Below, one piece after another: positions 25,075 to 34,629 of a DNA stretch of 55,957 bases (its first letter is position 1; every line of letters starts with the position of its first letter). Made by a program: the position numbers and the translations under genes. Under the pieces are notes generated by a model. That model ran no database searches and was not told where the DNA came from. It saw nothing but the letters and a program-made list of their open reading frames with translations. Origin of the DNA: Clostridia bacterium (lineage in GTDB: Bacteria > Bacillota > Clostridia > UBA1381 > UBA9506); contig JAFYXI010000048.1 of NCBI GenBank assembly GCA_017546245.1, forward strand, positions 1-55,957, written 5' to 3'.

Positions 25075-26046
25075 TCAGGCAAACATTTCTGCTGCATTAT
25101 CATAAAAGATTTTTTCTGTATCTTTTTTGCTGAGTTTTAGCAGTTCAATAGCTTCAAGAAGTGCTAACATACATTCTTGCGCATTGTTTAGGGGTTGATA
25201 TTTATAAACAGGAGGAACTGCATCATTGTTTAAATAACCCTCATGCAAGCCAATAAAATTACTTCCGAAAGAACAAATACGTCCAACAGTTTCACCATGA
25301 TCGTAATCACTGCCATACATCATCTTATCTGCTCCAAAAGCCTTAAGACAATAATAAACAGAAAGCGTTTCCGCAGAACCCGAACAATCAAACCATATAT
25401 TCGGCAAATCATTAATGTGCTCTAAACCAAGCTTAAGTTTGCGCACATGATGTCCCATAGCACAATGAGCCAGTATCAATTTAGCCCTTGGATATTTATT
25501 GCACATTTGGCGTATCTGTTGCCAATTACTTTCTTCACTCAACATATTTTGATAATGCGAAAGATGAATTAAAATGGGAAATTCTCTGTCATGCGCCAAT
25601 TCCCACATCCATTCAGGTGCAAAATCTAATAAATCAGCCTCGTACCTATTTGCAGCCGAGGCATAATTCAAATATGGCTTAAGTACTTTTATCTGCGAAT
25701 ATGTATCCATTTTCTTTTCTGTAATTTCACGTCCGCATTCCGGAGTAATAATCAAACCGGCAGCAAGCCCCTTTTCTTCTGCAACAGACAAATTATATGC
25801 ATTTTCATCATCCAATATTTCTCTTTTAAATGGTTGCGGCATTACCAAACCACCGCTCATAGGACGACAATTATATTTCTCTATAAACTCACTATATTGC
25901 TCAAATGGTGTTCCCTGATATCCGCATCTGTTAGTGTATGCTCGACTAAGATGGAAGTGCGCATCATAAATTTTTTCAGGCAAATTTTCATCAAAGTATT
26001 TTGCTAATTCTCTTTCATATGCTTCATCGTATACTGTTTGACTCAT
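25075..26046 (-). CDS. Amidohydrolase family (PF04909-type) TIM-barrel hydrolase
   Basis: The 323-aa protein has the metal-site landmarks of amidohydrolase 2: YDAHFHLS (H30, H32), PILIHLSHY, ILAHCAMGHH, and YGSDYDHGE with the late Asp. It ends IFYDNAAEMFA, as is usual for the family (NAxxLF). Members include decarboxylases and sugar lactonases (L-fuconolactonase, L-rhamnonolactonase). In this locus a lactonase step is attractive but unproven. Its ATG overlaps the AAC(3)-like gene's stop (ATGA), so the two are translationally coupled. Confidence 0.85.
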   Translation of the reverse strand: MSQTVYDEAYERELAKYFDENLPEKIYDAHFHLSRAYTNRCGYQGTPFEQYSEFIEKYNCRPMSGGLVMPQPFKREILDDENAYNLSVAEEKGLAAGLIITPECGREITEKKMDTYSQIKVLKPYLNYASAANRYEADLLDFAPEWMWELAHDREFPILIHLSHYQNMLSEESNWQQIRQMCNKYPRAKLILAHCAMGHHVRKLKLGLEHINDLPNIWFDCSGSAETLSVYYCLKAFGADKMMYGSDYDHGETVGRICSFGSNFIGLHEGYLNNDAVPPVYKYQPLNNAQECMLALLEAIELLKLSKKDTEKIFYDNAAEMFA

Positions 26047-26870
26047 AACTCTTCAATCTCCTTTAACCACTTCATTGTTTTTTCAACATTCCAGATTTTG
26101 TGATTTTCTGAAAAAACAGAAATATCTTTTTTTTCTAACAAATCAAATACCGTATTCACAAAATCCTTCGAAGAAACCATTAAAAGTTCAGCATTTCCGC
26201 AAACTGATTTATAAATCTTCCCTTGACTTTCCAATACTTTTTGCACATATTCGCTATTCACATGAGGCCATACTCCTGCTTCATCCCAATAATCATAATG
26301 CCAAACCTGTCTTTTAAGCTGCTCATACTTTGCGCTTTTTTCAGCACGTTTTAAATATTTCTCAATAAAGCAATATTCTGCGTAATGCCTAAATGTGCAT
26401 TTTCTTATTCCCACTCCAACAAAAATAACCTTAGTATCAAGGTTGTACATTTTTTCCCATGGCGAATCTGCAGAAAAGGGTGTATCTCCGAAGATTCCGT
26501 ATCGTTGTCCGCTTTGCCCATGTGTTTTGGTTATATATTCTGCCATCTTACCCATTGCTGCAACCGAGTGAGTTGCCTGATTACTTCTGTATACCCCGGG
26601 AAGTGTTCTAAAATAATTAGTTAAATAACCAACATCAGATTTGGAATCTAAAGTCCAGTTTTCATATACATGTTCCCAATCGTCCTGACATAAGGTAGGG
26701 AAGACAACTGTTCCATTTTCTCCTACAGCCTTTTGCATTCCTTTTATTACAGTATCAGCTCCATTTTCGGTTTCACCCAGACTTTTAAAAGATGAATGAA
26801 TTAATATAGCATCTCCATTGTTTATACCCAGTCTTTTCAAAGATTCTGTAACCTCTTGTACAGTAAGCAT
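26043..26870 (-). CDS. AAC(3)-fold N-acyltransferase (PF02522)
   Basis: The 275-aa protein carries the AAC(3) family signature ILIHSSFKSLG (residues 23-33), VVFPTLCQDDW and the SDVGYL...GVYRSNQATHSVAAMG segment with the family's catalytic His. In antibiotic resistance this fold acetylates the 3-amino group of aminoglycosides using acetyl-CoA, but many members are sugar N-acetyltransferases of glycan loci. Its position between an oxidoreductase and an amidohydrolase in a sugar operon argues for a metabolic amino-sugar role. GGGGAG precedes the ATG at proper spacing. Confidence 0.83.
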   Translation of the reverse strand: MLTVQEVTESLKRLGINNGDAILIHSSFKSLGETENGADTVIKGMQKAVGENGTVVFPTLCQDDWEHVYENWTLDSKSDVGYLTNYFRTLPGVYRSNQATHSVAAMGKMAEYITKTHGQSGQRYGIFGDTPFSADSPWEKMYNLDTKVIFVGVGIRKCTFRHYAEYCFIEKYLKRAEKSAKYEQLKRQVWHYDYWDEAGVWPHVNSEYVQKVLESQGKIYKSVCGNAELLMVSSKDFVNTVFDLLEKKDISVFSENHKIWNVEKTMKWLKEIEEL

Positions 26871-26893
26871 ATATAAACTCCCCTTTCCTTTTG

Positions 26894-27910
26894 CTATTTT
26901 ATAAATACCATTTTACCGCATCGCATCGACTCGATTTCAGCTAAAGCAATACTAACCGAATCGCGCACAGATTCTACCGTAGTAATATTGTTACACTCTT
27001 TTGAATCAATAATCATTTCAACAAAAGCTTTTATTTCCATGTAATGATTGTTTTCATCATCTAAAGGAACATCTATTACCTCTTCATCTGTGTATAACAA
27101 AAATTTTTTATCTGCAATAACAGCTGTAGCATTTTCAAAATTTATAATATACTTAGCCGTAAACGGAAATTGCTGAGGCATCGACCAATCAGCACTTCCG
27201 GTTACGAGCATATCATCATAAACATATTGCGTAATTACGCTTTCTAATTCTAACTTGTTTTCTGTTCCCACAGAAAACACAGCCTTTGGTTTTCCAAAAA
27301 GCCAATTTATTAAATCTACATCGTGAATGTGCATATCTACTACGCAGCCACCACTAAGTTTAGGGTCTAATATCCAATTGTTCCATGTCCAAGTAGGAGT
27401 TTGTGAGTAACGACAAAACTCTAAACGTCTAACTTTTCCATATGTTTTGTTAAGCACATATTCCTTTAATTTAGCATACGGTGCAGAAAAACGCATACTT
27501 TGACCAATCATTAATTTTCTTTGTGTTTTTCTTGCGTTTTCAATCATTCGGTCGCATCCATCAACAGTAAGCGCCATAGGCTTTTCTGAAAAAACATGAA
27601 TTCCTTTTGACAAAGCATATATTGCTACTTCTTCATGCAAATATGTAGGCAAGGTAGATAGTATAAAATCAGGCTTTTCTTTTTCGATAAGTTCTTTATA
27701 ATCTTCATAAAAGCCGCATTTTGAAAAATCAACAGATGATATATCCACCGTCCCTAAATTCAGTTTTACATTGCTTAATACAGATTCTTTGTCTGCTCCG
27801 CATATTGCACACAAACTAATATCGCCTTTTCGTTCCTGCTCAAGCCTGAGCAAATTCATAAGATGCAGTTTTCCCAAACCGCCAAATCCGATAATTGCAT
27901 AACGATACAT
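26894..27910 (-). CDS. Gfo/Idh/MocA family NAD(P)-dependent sugar oxidoreductase
   Basis: The 338-aa protein begins MYRYAIIGFGGLGKLH with the Rossmann GxGxxG-like turn, has the family marker SEKPMALTVDGCD (Lys-Pro at the active site), and the C-terminal alpha/beta domain with DMHIHDVDLINWLFG. It oxidises or reduces sugar hydroxyl/keto groups. The start at 27910 was chosen for the AAGGGG site; an earlier TTG/ATG start adds 6 residues. It sits with two isomerase-like TIM barrels, a combination known from 3-keto-glycoside pathways. Substrate unknown. Confidence 0.88.
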   Translation of the reverse strand: MYRYAIIGFGGLGKLHLMNLLRLEQERKGDISLCAICGADKESVLSNVKLNLGTVDISSVDFSKCGFYEDYKELIEKEKPDFILSTLPTYLHEEVAIYALSKGIHVFSEKPMALTVDGCDRMIENARKTQRKLMIGQSMRFSAPYAKLKEYVLNKTYGKVRRLEFCRYSQTPTWTWNNWILDPKLSGGCVVDMHIHDVDLINWLFGKPKAVFSVGTENKLELESVITQYVYDDMLVTGSADWSMPQQFPFTAKYIINFENATAVIADKKFLLYTDEEVIDVPLDDENNHYMEIKAFVEMIIDSKECNNITTVESVRDSVSIALAEIESMRCGKMVFIK

Positions 27911-27936
27911 TAAAATCACCCCTTGCATTTATAAGC

Positions 27937-28773
27937 CTATTCAGACATAAGCTCTTTTATATAGGCAACAGTTTTTTTAATATCAATAATCTGTTGTTCT
28001 CCTGAAATTTCTCTTTCAATATATAAATCACCTTTATATCCGTTTTTCAGCAATTTAGGTAAAAATACAGGATAATTTACACTACCTTCACCAACCAGTC
28101 TTTCTTTGCCATTACGGTAAGGATCTGTAGTATAGTCACCGTCTTTAATATGTACTCCACGAATTTTGTCACCATAAATATCAATTGCATCTATCGGATT
28201 TCCTCTGCCGTACAAAATCAAATTTGCCGGATCTAAATTTATTCCCAGATTATCTGTTCCTACATCCTGAATAGTACGCATAAGGGTAACAGGGGTTTCT
28301 TGTCCGGTTTCAAAATTGAAAAATACATCTCTTTCTTTACAATAAGCTGCCAAATTACTGATTGCACTTACCAAATCCCTGTAACCGGCATATGAAGGCT
28401 GCTCCGGTATAAAGCCAACATGTGTAGCCATATCATGCACACCGAGCATTCGTGTAAAATCAGCACCTTTTTTAAGTTCTTCCAAGCGAATTGCACGATA
28501 AGCATCGGGAACCAAACCCAAAGTGCATGGTCCATCAACAGGATTCCATACTTTCGGACCTGACCATCCGCACCAAAATGACGAAATGCGTACTTTATTT
28601 GCAAGTAAACTGCAAATTTTTTCGGCCGTTTCCTCGGTGTACATAGTTGCATCCCATCCGTTTAACTGGACACACTCAATACCTAAATCTACAAGTTTCT
28701 CAACGCCTGCATTGCCCTCTTCTAAAAGCCTTTTTATATTGTAAATAACACCAATCGAATTTTTATATGCCAC
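27937..28773 (-). CDS. Sugar phosphate isomerase/epimerase-like TIM barrel (AP-endonuclease-2 fold), first copy
   Basis: The 278-aa protein has the xylose-isomerase-like TIM-barrel fold with metal-ligand strands FNFETG, GINLDPANL, GVHIKDGDY and DLYIEREISG. GTG at 28773 is the start, with AAGGGG 8 nt upstream. Members include inosose dehydratase (IolE), hexulose and tagaturonate epimerases, and 3-keto-glycoside lyases. It is the neighbour of a second such barrel and of a Gfo/Idh/MocA enzyme. The two barrels are clearly different sequences, so they probably catalyse different steps. Substrate not assignable. Confidence 0.86.
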   Translation of the reverse strand: MAYKNSIGVIYNIKRLLEEGNAGVEKLVDLGIECVQLNGWDATMYTEETAEKICSLLANKVRISSFWCGWSGPKVWNPVDGPCTLGLVPDAYRAIRLEELKKGADFTRMLGVHDMATHVGFIPEQPSYAGYRDLVSAISNLAAYCKERDVFFNFETGQETPVTLMRTIQDVGTDNLGINLDPANLILYGRGNPIDAIDIYGDKIRGVHIKDGDYTTDPYRNGKERLVGEGSVNYPVFLPKLLKNGYKGDLYIEREISGEQQIIDIKKTVAYIKELMSE

Positions 28774-28809
28774 TTTTATATCCCCTTTCGCTTATATCCG
28801 GCATGAATT

Positions 28810-29643
28810 TTAACAAACTCCCCTGCTTTTTAAGAAATTTACGGAACGAATAATTTTGTTTAGCAAGTCTTCATTGTGATTAATCTCTATAGTTAAAGTT
28901 TTATCGTATCCGTTTTGTGTAAGTTCATTTAAAATTTCATCAAGCGGAATCACGCCTTCGCCCAATGCAACACCATCGTGTTTTTTGCCATCTTTTCTTA
29001 TATCATTTTTTTCTCTGGGTAAAATATCCTTTAAGTGAACATGTTCTGTTATGTTCACAAACTGAGGTACAGCTTTAAGCACATCTGTGCCGCCAAACCA
29101 GAAGTTGCCGGTATCAAGTGCATAAAAAAGAGAGGGAACTTGTTTGAAAATATAATGAAAATCCTCAATAGTAGAAAATGGACAGTCAACATTTGAAAAA
29201 TTTTCTACTATTGTTGTAATACCATATTTTTTTGCACATTGCGAAACTTCACTAAAATACTGTATTACTATCTCTCTGCAATGCATACGCTCTTTGGCAT
29301 CTTTATGGTTTTGCATTATTCTGGGCACCGGCATAAACAGTTTGCATTCAAGCTGTGCACAACGCTCTAATTGCAATTCTATATCTTCTCTGCTCGCTTC
29401 TATAATATTCTCTTTTTTATAGTCAAACGGAAACAAATGAAACATCGAGCCGGCATAAACACCATTCTCTTTTAATATTTTTTGCAGCGATACCGGCTCA
29501 TATTTTTCACCAAAAACACCTGAGGAAACATCCACAAACGAAAGACCCATAGGCACAAGTCTGTCAAATGCTTCTTGTATACATTTTACCTCTCCATTGT
29601 CTGTTGCTAAATCTATTCTGTCAAAAAATGTACCTATTTTCAT
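28810..29643 (-). CDS. Sugar phosphate isomerase/epimerase-like TIM barrel, second copy
   Basis: The 277-aa protein begins MKIGTFFDRIDLATDNG and shows the same fold as its neighbour: TTIVENFSN, FYALDTGNFWFGG, HVHLKDILPRE, and LTIEINHNED as metal-binding strands (Glu, Asp, His, Glu). GGAGG lies 5 nt before the ATG. It lies 36 nt upstream of the other barrel gene. Two barrels with one dehydrogenase fit an oxidation/elimination/hydration route for glycoside bonds, but isomerisation of a released monosaccharide is equally possible. Confidence 0.85.
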   Translation of the reverse strand: MKIGTFFDRIDLATDNGEVKCIQEAFDRLVPMGLSFVDVSSGVFGEKYEPVSLQKILKENGVYAGSMFHLFPFDYKKENIIEASREDIELQLERCAQLECKLFMPVPRIMQNHKDAKERMHCREIVIQYFSEVSQCAKKYGITTIVENFSNVDCPFSTIEDFHYIFKQVPSLFYALDTGNFWFGGTDVLKAVPQFVNITEHVHLKDILPREKNDIRKDGKKHDGVALGEGVIPLDEILNELTQNGYDKTLTIEINHNEDLLNKIIRSVNFLKSRGVC

Positions 29644-29691
29644 TGCAACCTCCGTCTAAGCAATACTAAAATTCATTTTGCAAGTACTATA

Positions 29692-30297
29692 TTATAGATT
29701 TCCGCTCTTTTCCAGAGCTAACAAATTGCCTGCAATAAATGCTGCCTGCAAACAACGAACACCGTCAACATAATGTACATGATCTGCAAACAACGGTTCA
29801 GATAAATTTTTTGTAAATTTGTTTAAGTCTATAATCGGAATTTTATATCTATCCATCACTTTTTTCGCAATATCATTATAAGCAATAACATCCTTGTCAG
29901 AACGCGAAAATGACGGACACATTTTTTTGTGTATTTCATCATCTACTGAGGTAGTGCTAAGCCAAACCATTTTTTTCTTTTTGCTTAACACAAGAGAAAC
30001 AAGCTCATTTAGATTTTTCTCATACTCTGCTTCCTCTATTTGCTTTTTATTATTTTGAGTTTTTATATCATGCAGTCCGCAATTAACCAGCAAAACATCG
30101 CATTCAGGACAATTCTGCTTTATAAATTCTAAAACATGACTGCTGTCCCCACCATTAATACTCGATTCATTATTCAAATCGCCATGTTCAAGATTTTTCC
30201 CTTTTCTGTCATACTCGAAAAAACCTTTTAAATATTGTTCAAGATAAGGACCGTAATGTATTGATATACTGTCTGCTAAGACAAAAAGTTTTTTCAT
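29692..30297 (-). CDS. SGNH/GDSL-type hydrolase (probable carbohydrate esterase)
   Basis: The 201-aa protein begins MKKLFVLADSISIHYGPYL: the LADSIS block I holds the nucleophile Ser10, NCGLHD is block III, and FADHVHYVDG is block V with the Asp-His pair. There is no signal peptide, so it acts in the cytoplasm, probably removing an acyl or acetyl ester from an imported oligosaccharide. The start at 30297 was chosen for the GGAG site; the frame is open 15 codons further upstream. In Bacillus subtilis the rhamnogalacturonan locus regulated by YesMN also holds SGNH esterases. Confidence 0.82.
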   Translation of the reverse strand: MKKLFVLADSISIHYGPYLEQYLKGFFEYDRKGKNLEHGDLNNESSINGGDSSHVLEFIKQNCPECDVLLVNCGLHDIKTQNNKKQIEEAEYEKNLNELVSLVLSKKKKMVWLSTTSVDDEIHKKMCPSFSRSDKDVIAYNDIAKKVMDRYKIPIIDLNKFTKNLSEPLFADHVHYVDGVRCLQAAFIAGNLLALEKSGNL

Positions 30298-30357
30298 TGA
30301 TTTTCTCCGTTCGCTATATTTTAAGTTCGATAATGAATACACAATTTAACAATTATT

Positions 30358-32943
30358 CTACTCATAAATTACAAGCATCGACGGTGTTCCGTTTCTCGTG
30401 CTTAAAATTATTTTTGAGTATTCGTTTCCGGTGAGCTTATAAGCCCTTACATCATCCGCTTTTCCGCTTCTTACAATACCTTTTTGTGTAACAACAACAA
30501 TTCTATACTTTGACAGCGGATGTGCTTCAAAATCTACATATCTAGCTCCTTCCATAGAATCAGATACATTTCTTTGAGTAATAAGTGCAACATCACCGTC
30601 TTTATCATATACATTAGCACTTATTATGCGGTATGATGAAGTAAATGCCGATGAACCAAAGGTATCGTTAACTTTCAAACCATTTACCGATGACCTGTCA
30701 TTAATCATTTTAATATTTAAAATTCTGTCATTATGGTCTGTAACCAGTTTAACAATATCTCCTGCCTCTACCGTGCATTTTTCTGTTTCATCTGCAAATG
30801 ACATACAGGATTTTAACACGCTCTCATCCCTGCATTCCATTGATTGAGTTCCGTTAATTCCTATAACCTGAATGATGTCTGTTATATCACCGTTTTCAGA
30901 AATTCCCTTTGTGATTTTTTTCACCACATACATAGGCGCAGTACTGTCAAGTGTATTTTTTCCCGTACGCTGCAAAATGAAATCTACACCTAATCCTGAT
31001 GAATTATAGCTATATGCTTCAAGGGCATAACTGCTGCCATCTCTGTAGTCTGCAAGAGTGCCAACCGAAAAATCTATATCCTCTGCAGCAGAGGTATCTT
31101 CAGGCACTCTGATAACCTTTACATTATCAGCACATACAAACACGCCAGAAAATCCGTTCATCGCCGCTCTGTAGACATAACGGCCATTTGCCGCTAATAC
31201 AAAATGATTAAGTCCGTCGTCTTCGCCCTCATCGGCAAAATTTCTTTCTGACGGAAAATCAAGTGAACGCAAGCTGCCATCATTGCCGCGTGTATAAGAA
31301 ACCATTCCGCTTAAGCTAATAGCCGATAGTGCTGAATATATTTGCTCTTCACCTTTGTAAAGCACACCGTCAATATATAACTTATCGCCGGTTTCTAACA
31401 CTCTCATCATATCATTTACATCATAAAGCTTAATTTTAAAACATTTAGAAAGTCCTTCTGTGCGATAATCGCTGCCTACAATATAACCTACACCCTGATT
31501 GTAGTCCTCAAAAACCTCGTTGCTTATTGCCGCTAACTTGCCTTTAAAATCTTTTAAGAAGGATCTGTATGAGCCCAGTACGATATTTTCAACATCGTCT
31601 TTTATAGCTTTGTCATATTTATACATTTCTCCATCTATATAAAGGTTATATTCTTCTGTTTCAAGGCTTTCTGTACGTCCGTAAATAATACCTGTTGAAT
31701 GATAAATCTCATTGGCAAAAAGCACGCCATTCTTTTCTATACCAATAACAGAAACAAGGGATTTCTTTTTTATATCTTTTATTTTCGCTTTATCGCCGTT
31801 TATTGAAAAAATCTTCGTATTGCCGTTTTCTTCTCCACTTGCAATATGAACACTTTTTTTGCCGGTCATATAGATATTAAATCCACCTTGAGTCTCTACA
31901 ATATCCTCTACAACATAATTTACATAGTCATAAATCATAACTACGTTTATTTTTCCGCTGTTGTCATTTTCTATAAACTCTATCCATCCGTTTATTGGAA
32001 TAAAACGCATTGATTGTTTACTTTCAGGAACTGTATTGTTATATATGATAGAGACATCTGATGCCAGTTCAAGCTCATCTTCTTTGCCTTTTTCATTTTC
32101 ATATGTATATTTTCCATTTGAATAAGAAATAATTTTTTCTGCATCTAAAACTGTTTTTGAATTTATTTTTTCAGGAGTAACCATCACTGCCGTACGCTCA
32201 CCAAACGACTCCTTGTAGTATACTCGTACATAGTGTCCGAGATACTCGTTGTAACTCTCATCATAAAACTTATATTGTATACCATCTATACAAATTTCAT
32301 TTAAGACCGGTTTAGCCGCGGACAGCAAATTAACATCGCTGTTTGCTGTTACAACTCCTCTTGTCTGTTTGATGTTTAACAGTTTTTCTAATACATATTC
32401 ATTTTTACTAATAGCAAATTCTCCGGTTCCGCCATAAACCGGCTCGATAGCAGGAAGCCACATTGTCTTAAAGACCAAATCGGCGGTTTCATTCCAAGTC
32501 AGGCTTTCATTGCCGTTTTTACCGCAAACCAAATCATTTTTCAATGCAACTTTTTTATATCCTTCAGGATATCCACCGGCCTTTTGAGCTAAGCCATCAT
32601 AATCAGCAATACTTAAAAGACCAAGTATCGCCTCGTTATAAGTAAGCGGATCATCTGCTCTGAAGGACCCTGTTTCATTTTTTCGCATAGCGCCCATTAC
32701 ATAAAGCTTATTTATATTATCTTCATTTTCATTATAAATTCCTAAAAGCTTTGTAAGCAGCATTGCGTATTCTGTTCTGGTAATGATATTTTCTCCGGCA
32801 TATTGGTCATCTGTTAATAACTCCAAAGACTTAAAAAAACTAACACTATCCGATTGAACGTTTGATGCTAAAGCGATCTCTGCCGGCATAAAAGTAACTA
32901 AAATTAACAACGATGCAAGCAAGGTACATATCATTTTTTTCAT
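30358..32943 (-). CDS. Secreted protein with N-terminal SLH-like repeats and large beta-rich region
   Basis: The 861-aa protein has a signal peptide (MKKMICTLLASLLILVTFM, cleavage near ALAS) and divergent SLH-type repeats in the first 190 residues (SFFKSLELLTDDQYAG, ITRTEYAMLLTKLLGIY). A region of about 670 residues follows with many short beta strands and repeated IDGxxYK-like phrases (CIDGIQYKFYD, YIDGEMYKYDK, YIDGVLYKGEE). No catalytic motif recognised. The repeats suggest several copies of a beta module. Its start overlaps the stop of the upstream SLH gene (ATGA), so both are made together, and both are probably S-layer-type surface proteins of the glycan system. Confidence 0.68.
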   Translation of the reverse strand: MKKMICTLLASLLILVTFMPAEIALASNVQSDSVSFFKSLELLTDDQYAGENIITRTEYAMLLTKLLGIYNENEDNINKLYVMGAMRKNETGSFRADDPLTYNEAILGLLSIADYDGLAQKAGGYPEGYKKVALKNDLVCGKNGNESLTWNETADLVFKTMWLPAIEPVYGGTGEFAISKNEYVLEKLLNIKQTRGVVTANSDVNLLSAAKPVLNEICIDGIQYKFYDESYNEYLGHYVRVYYKESFGERTAVMVTPEKINSKTVLDAEKIISYSNGKYTYENEKGKEDELELASDVSIIYNNTVPESKQSMRFIPINGWIEFIENDNSGKINVVMIYDYVNYVVEDIVETQGGFNIYMTGKKSVHIASGEENGNTKIFSINGDKAKIKDIKKKSLVSVIGIEKNGVLFANEIYHSTGIIYGRTESLETEEYNLYIDGEMYKYDKAIKDDVENIVLGSYRSFLKDFKGKLAAISNEVFEDYNQGVGYIVGSDYRTEGLSKCFKIKLYDVNDMMRVLETGDKLYIDGVLYKGEEQIYSALSAISLSGMVSYTRGNDGSLRSLDFPSERNFADEGEDDGLNHFVLAANGRYVYRAAMNGFSGVFVCADNVKVIRVPEDTSAAEDIDFSVGTLADYRDGSSYALEAYSYNSSGLGVDFILQRTGKNTLDSTAPMYVVKKITKGISENGDITDIIQVIGINGTQSMECRDESVLKSCMSFADETEKCTVEAGDIVKLVTDHNDRILNIKMINDRSSVNGLKVNDTFGSSAFTSSYRIISANVYDKDGDVALITQRNVSDSMEGARYVDFEAHPLSKYRIVVVTQKGIVRSGKADDVRAYKLTGNEYSKIILSTRNGTPSMLVIYE

Positions 32944-34607
32944 TTTTCTATGCCACCTCCGTTCTTTAGCACTTCGAATATAATTTTTGCCATTTCGGCA
33001 CGAGTTGCACCTGCCAACGGGTCAAAGCAATTATTTTCTCTGCCTGAAACAATCCCTTTTGCTGCAAGAAGCTGAACCGCCGGTTTTGCATAAGGCGCAA
33101 TATTTTCTTCATCTGCAAATTCTATATTTTTATTTAAATCATCAGATTCTAAAATACGACTGACCATTACTGCCAAATCCTGTCTTGTGATAAAACTGTC
33201 AGGCGCAAACACAGTATCAGAAAATCCATTTATCAGATTGTGAGCATATGCCGCAGAAACATACGGATAATACCATGCTCCTTCGTTTACATCTTCAAAC
33301 GGAACTTTACTGTTTTCAATGACTATATCACTTGCAAGCACAAGTATTTTTGCCATCTCTGCTCTTGTAACTTTTTTATCAGGAGCAAACAGGTTATCAC
33401 CTATACCATTTAAAATTCCTCGTTCTGCTAAATAATAAACCGCTTCTTGTGCCCAGGTTGCCTGCTCCATATCTATAAATTTTTCAGAAACGGCATTGAC
33501 CTTTTCCTCGGTTTTTTCTTCATCTGTAACGGTTGAGATTTTAGGAGCAGATACTTTTCCGCCACCGCCGCCGCTTCCGCCGCCACCGAAATGCGGTGTA
33601 TATTCTGCATCTTCACAACAGTCTTCGAATGATTGTTTAACATCTGATAATGTTACAAACTCCTCGGTTTCTTCTATCATTTCATAAATAATTTCTGCCT
33701 GATTATTAATCTCATCATATTCTGCAAAATCTATGCCTATTTCTGCACGATACTTGGATAATACCGAGGCATACGCTTTCCATAGTTCCTTATTTGAATT
33801 TAACAATTGCAAAATAACAGTTGTTTCAAATGCATTTTTTATTGAATCGGCAGCAAATTCTTGTTTTTGCATTTTTTCGCATACATTTTTTTGCAAATCT
33901 GTATCAGCATTATAATCTTCATATGCTGCCGTGCTCTTTATTCCGTTTTTGTCTAACATCTCGTCTAACATTACTACGGCATTTTCATAAGATGCTTTAC
34001 TAAAATCTATCAAATTTAAAGTATTGTTAAAATTATCAACAAAATCCTCTAAACTTTCTGTTTTTGCCGCATACAATCTTTTGTAAAACTTTTTCAACTC
34101 ATTTTCCTGCGATATTAATAAATTAAATTTATCAACGTTTAGCTGTAAATAGTCTCCTCTATTTTCTGCAATCCACAAAATATCGCTGTCTGTTTTATTT
34201 GTAACAGCTGCTTTTACTTTCTCCCACAAAACTTGTTTTTCTTCTTTATTATAGAAAATAAGTTCGCACTCTGTTGAATATTCTACGCCGTAAATAGTTG
34301 CTAAAAAGTGATACGTTTCACTTTCAAAGCCTTGCATATTAATAAAAAAGCTGCACTTGCCCTCGCTATCAACACGCCCCTCTTCAGCCCAAACTAAATT
34401 GTTCAGAGTTGTGTCTTGACCTTTTATAAAAACACGAATTAACACCGTATTACCCGACATTGCACTATCTGTCGCAAGTAAAATCTCTGTTTTTTCCTCA
34501 CTTGCCGAGATAACCTCTAAAACGGCATCTGCCGTTGATGCCGAAATAATTGGCAGCGTTGAAAAAACAAGAGCCACACTAATAATAATAGATATTATTC
34601 TCCCCAT
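32940..34607 (-). CDS. Secreted protein with helical middle, Gly-rich linker and three C-terminal SLH domains
   Basis: The 555-aa protein has a signal peptide (MGRIISIIISVALVFSTLPI), a beta domain (about 25-130), a helical segment of about 200 residues, a GGGGSGGGGGK linker, and three SLH repeats (WAQEAVYYLAERGILNGIGD, VPFEDVNEGAWYYPYV, IAPYAKPAVQLLAAKGIVSG). It would be non-covalently anchored to secondary cell-wall polymer. No enzymatic motif is visible; an organising or scaffold role is inference. The start at 34607 was chosen for GGAGG; the frame runs 10 codons further upstream. It is translationally coupled to the next SLH gene. Confidence 0.72.
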   Translation of the reverse strand: MGRIISIIISVALVFSTLPIISASTADAVLEVISASEEKTEILLATDSAMSGNTVLIRVFIKGQDTTLNNLVWAEEGRVDSEGKCSFFINMQGFESETYHFLATIYGVEYSTECELIFYNKEEKQVLWEKVKAAVTNKTDSDILWIAENRGDYLQLNVDKFNLLISQENELKKFYKRLYAAKTESLEDFVDNFNNTLNLIDFSKASYENAVVMLDEMLDKNGIKSTAAYEDYNADTDLQKNVCEKMQKQEFAADSIKNAFETTVILQLLNSNKELWKAYASVLSKYRAEIGIDFAEYDEINNQAEIIYEMIEETEEFVTLSDVKQSFEDCCEDAEYTPHFGGGGSGGGGGKVSAPKISTVTDEEKTEEKVNAVSEKFIDMEQATWAQEAVYYLAERGILNGIGDNLFAPDKKVTRAEMAKILVLASDIVIENSKVPFEDVNEGAWYYPYVSAAYAHNLINGFSDTVFAPDSFITRQDLAVMVSRILESDDLNKNIEFADEENIAPYAKPAVQLLAAKGIVSGRENNCFDPLAGATRAEMAKIIFEVLKNGGGIEK

Positions 34608-34629
34608 AAAAACCTCCGTTCCGCAATGC

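Noticed and set aside
26043-26870. Aminoglycoside resistance gene
   Set aside because: The fold is AAC(3), but the gene is buried in a sugar operon and coupled to an amidohydrolase; a metabolic role is more likely.
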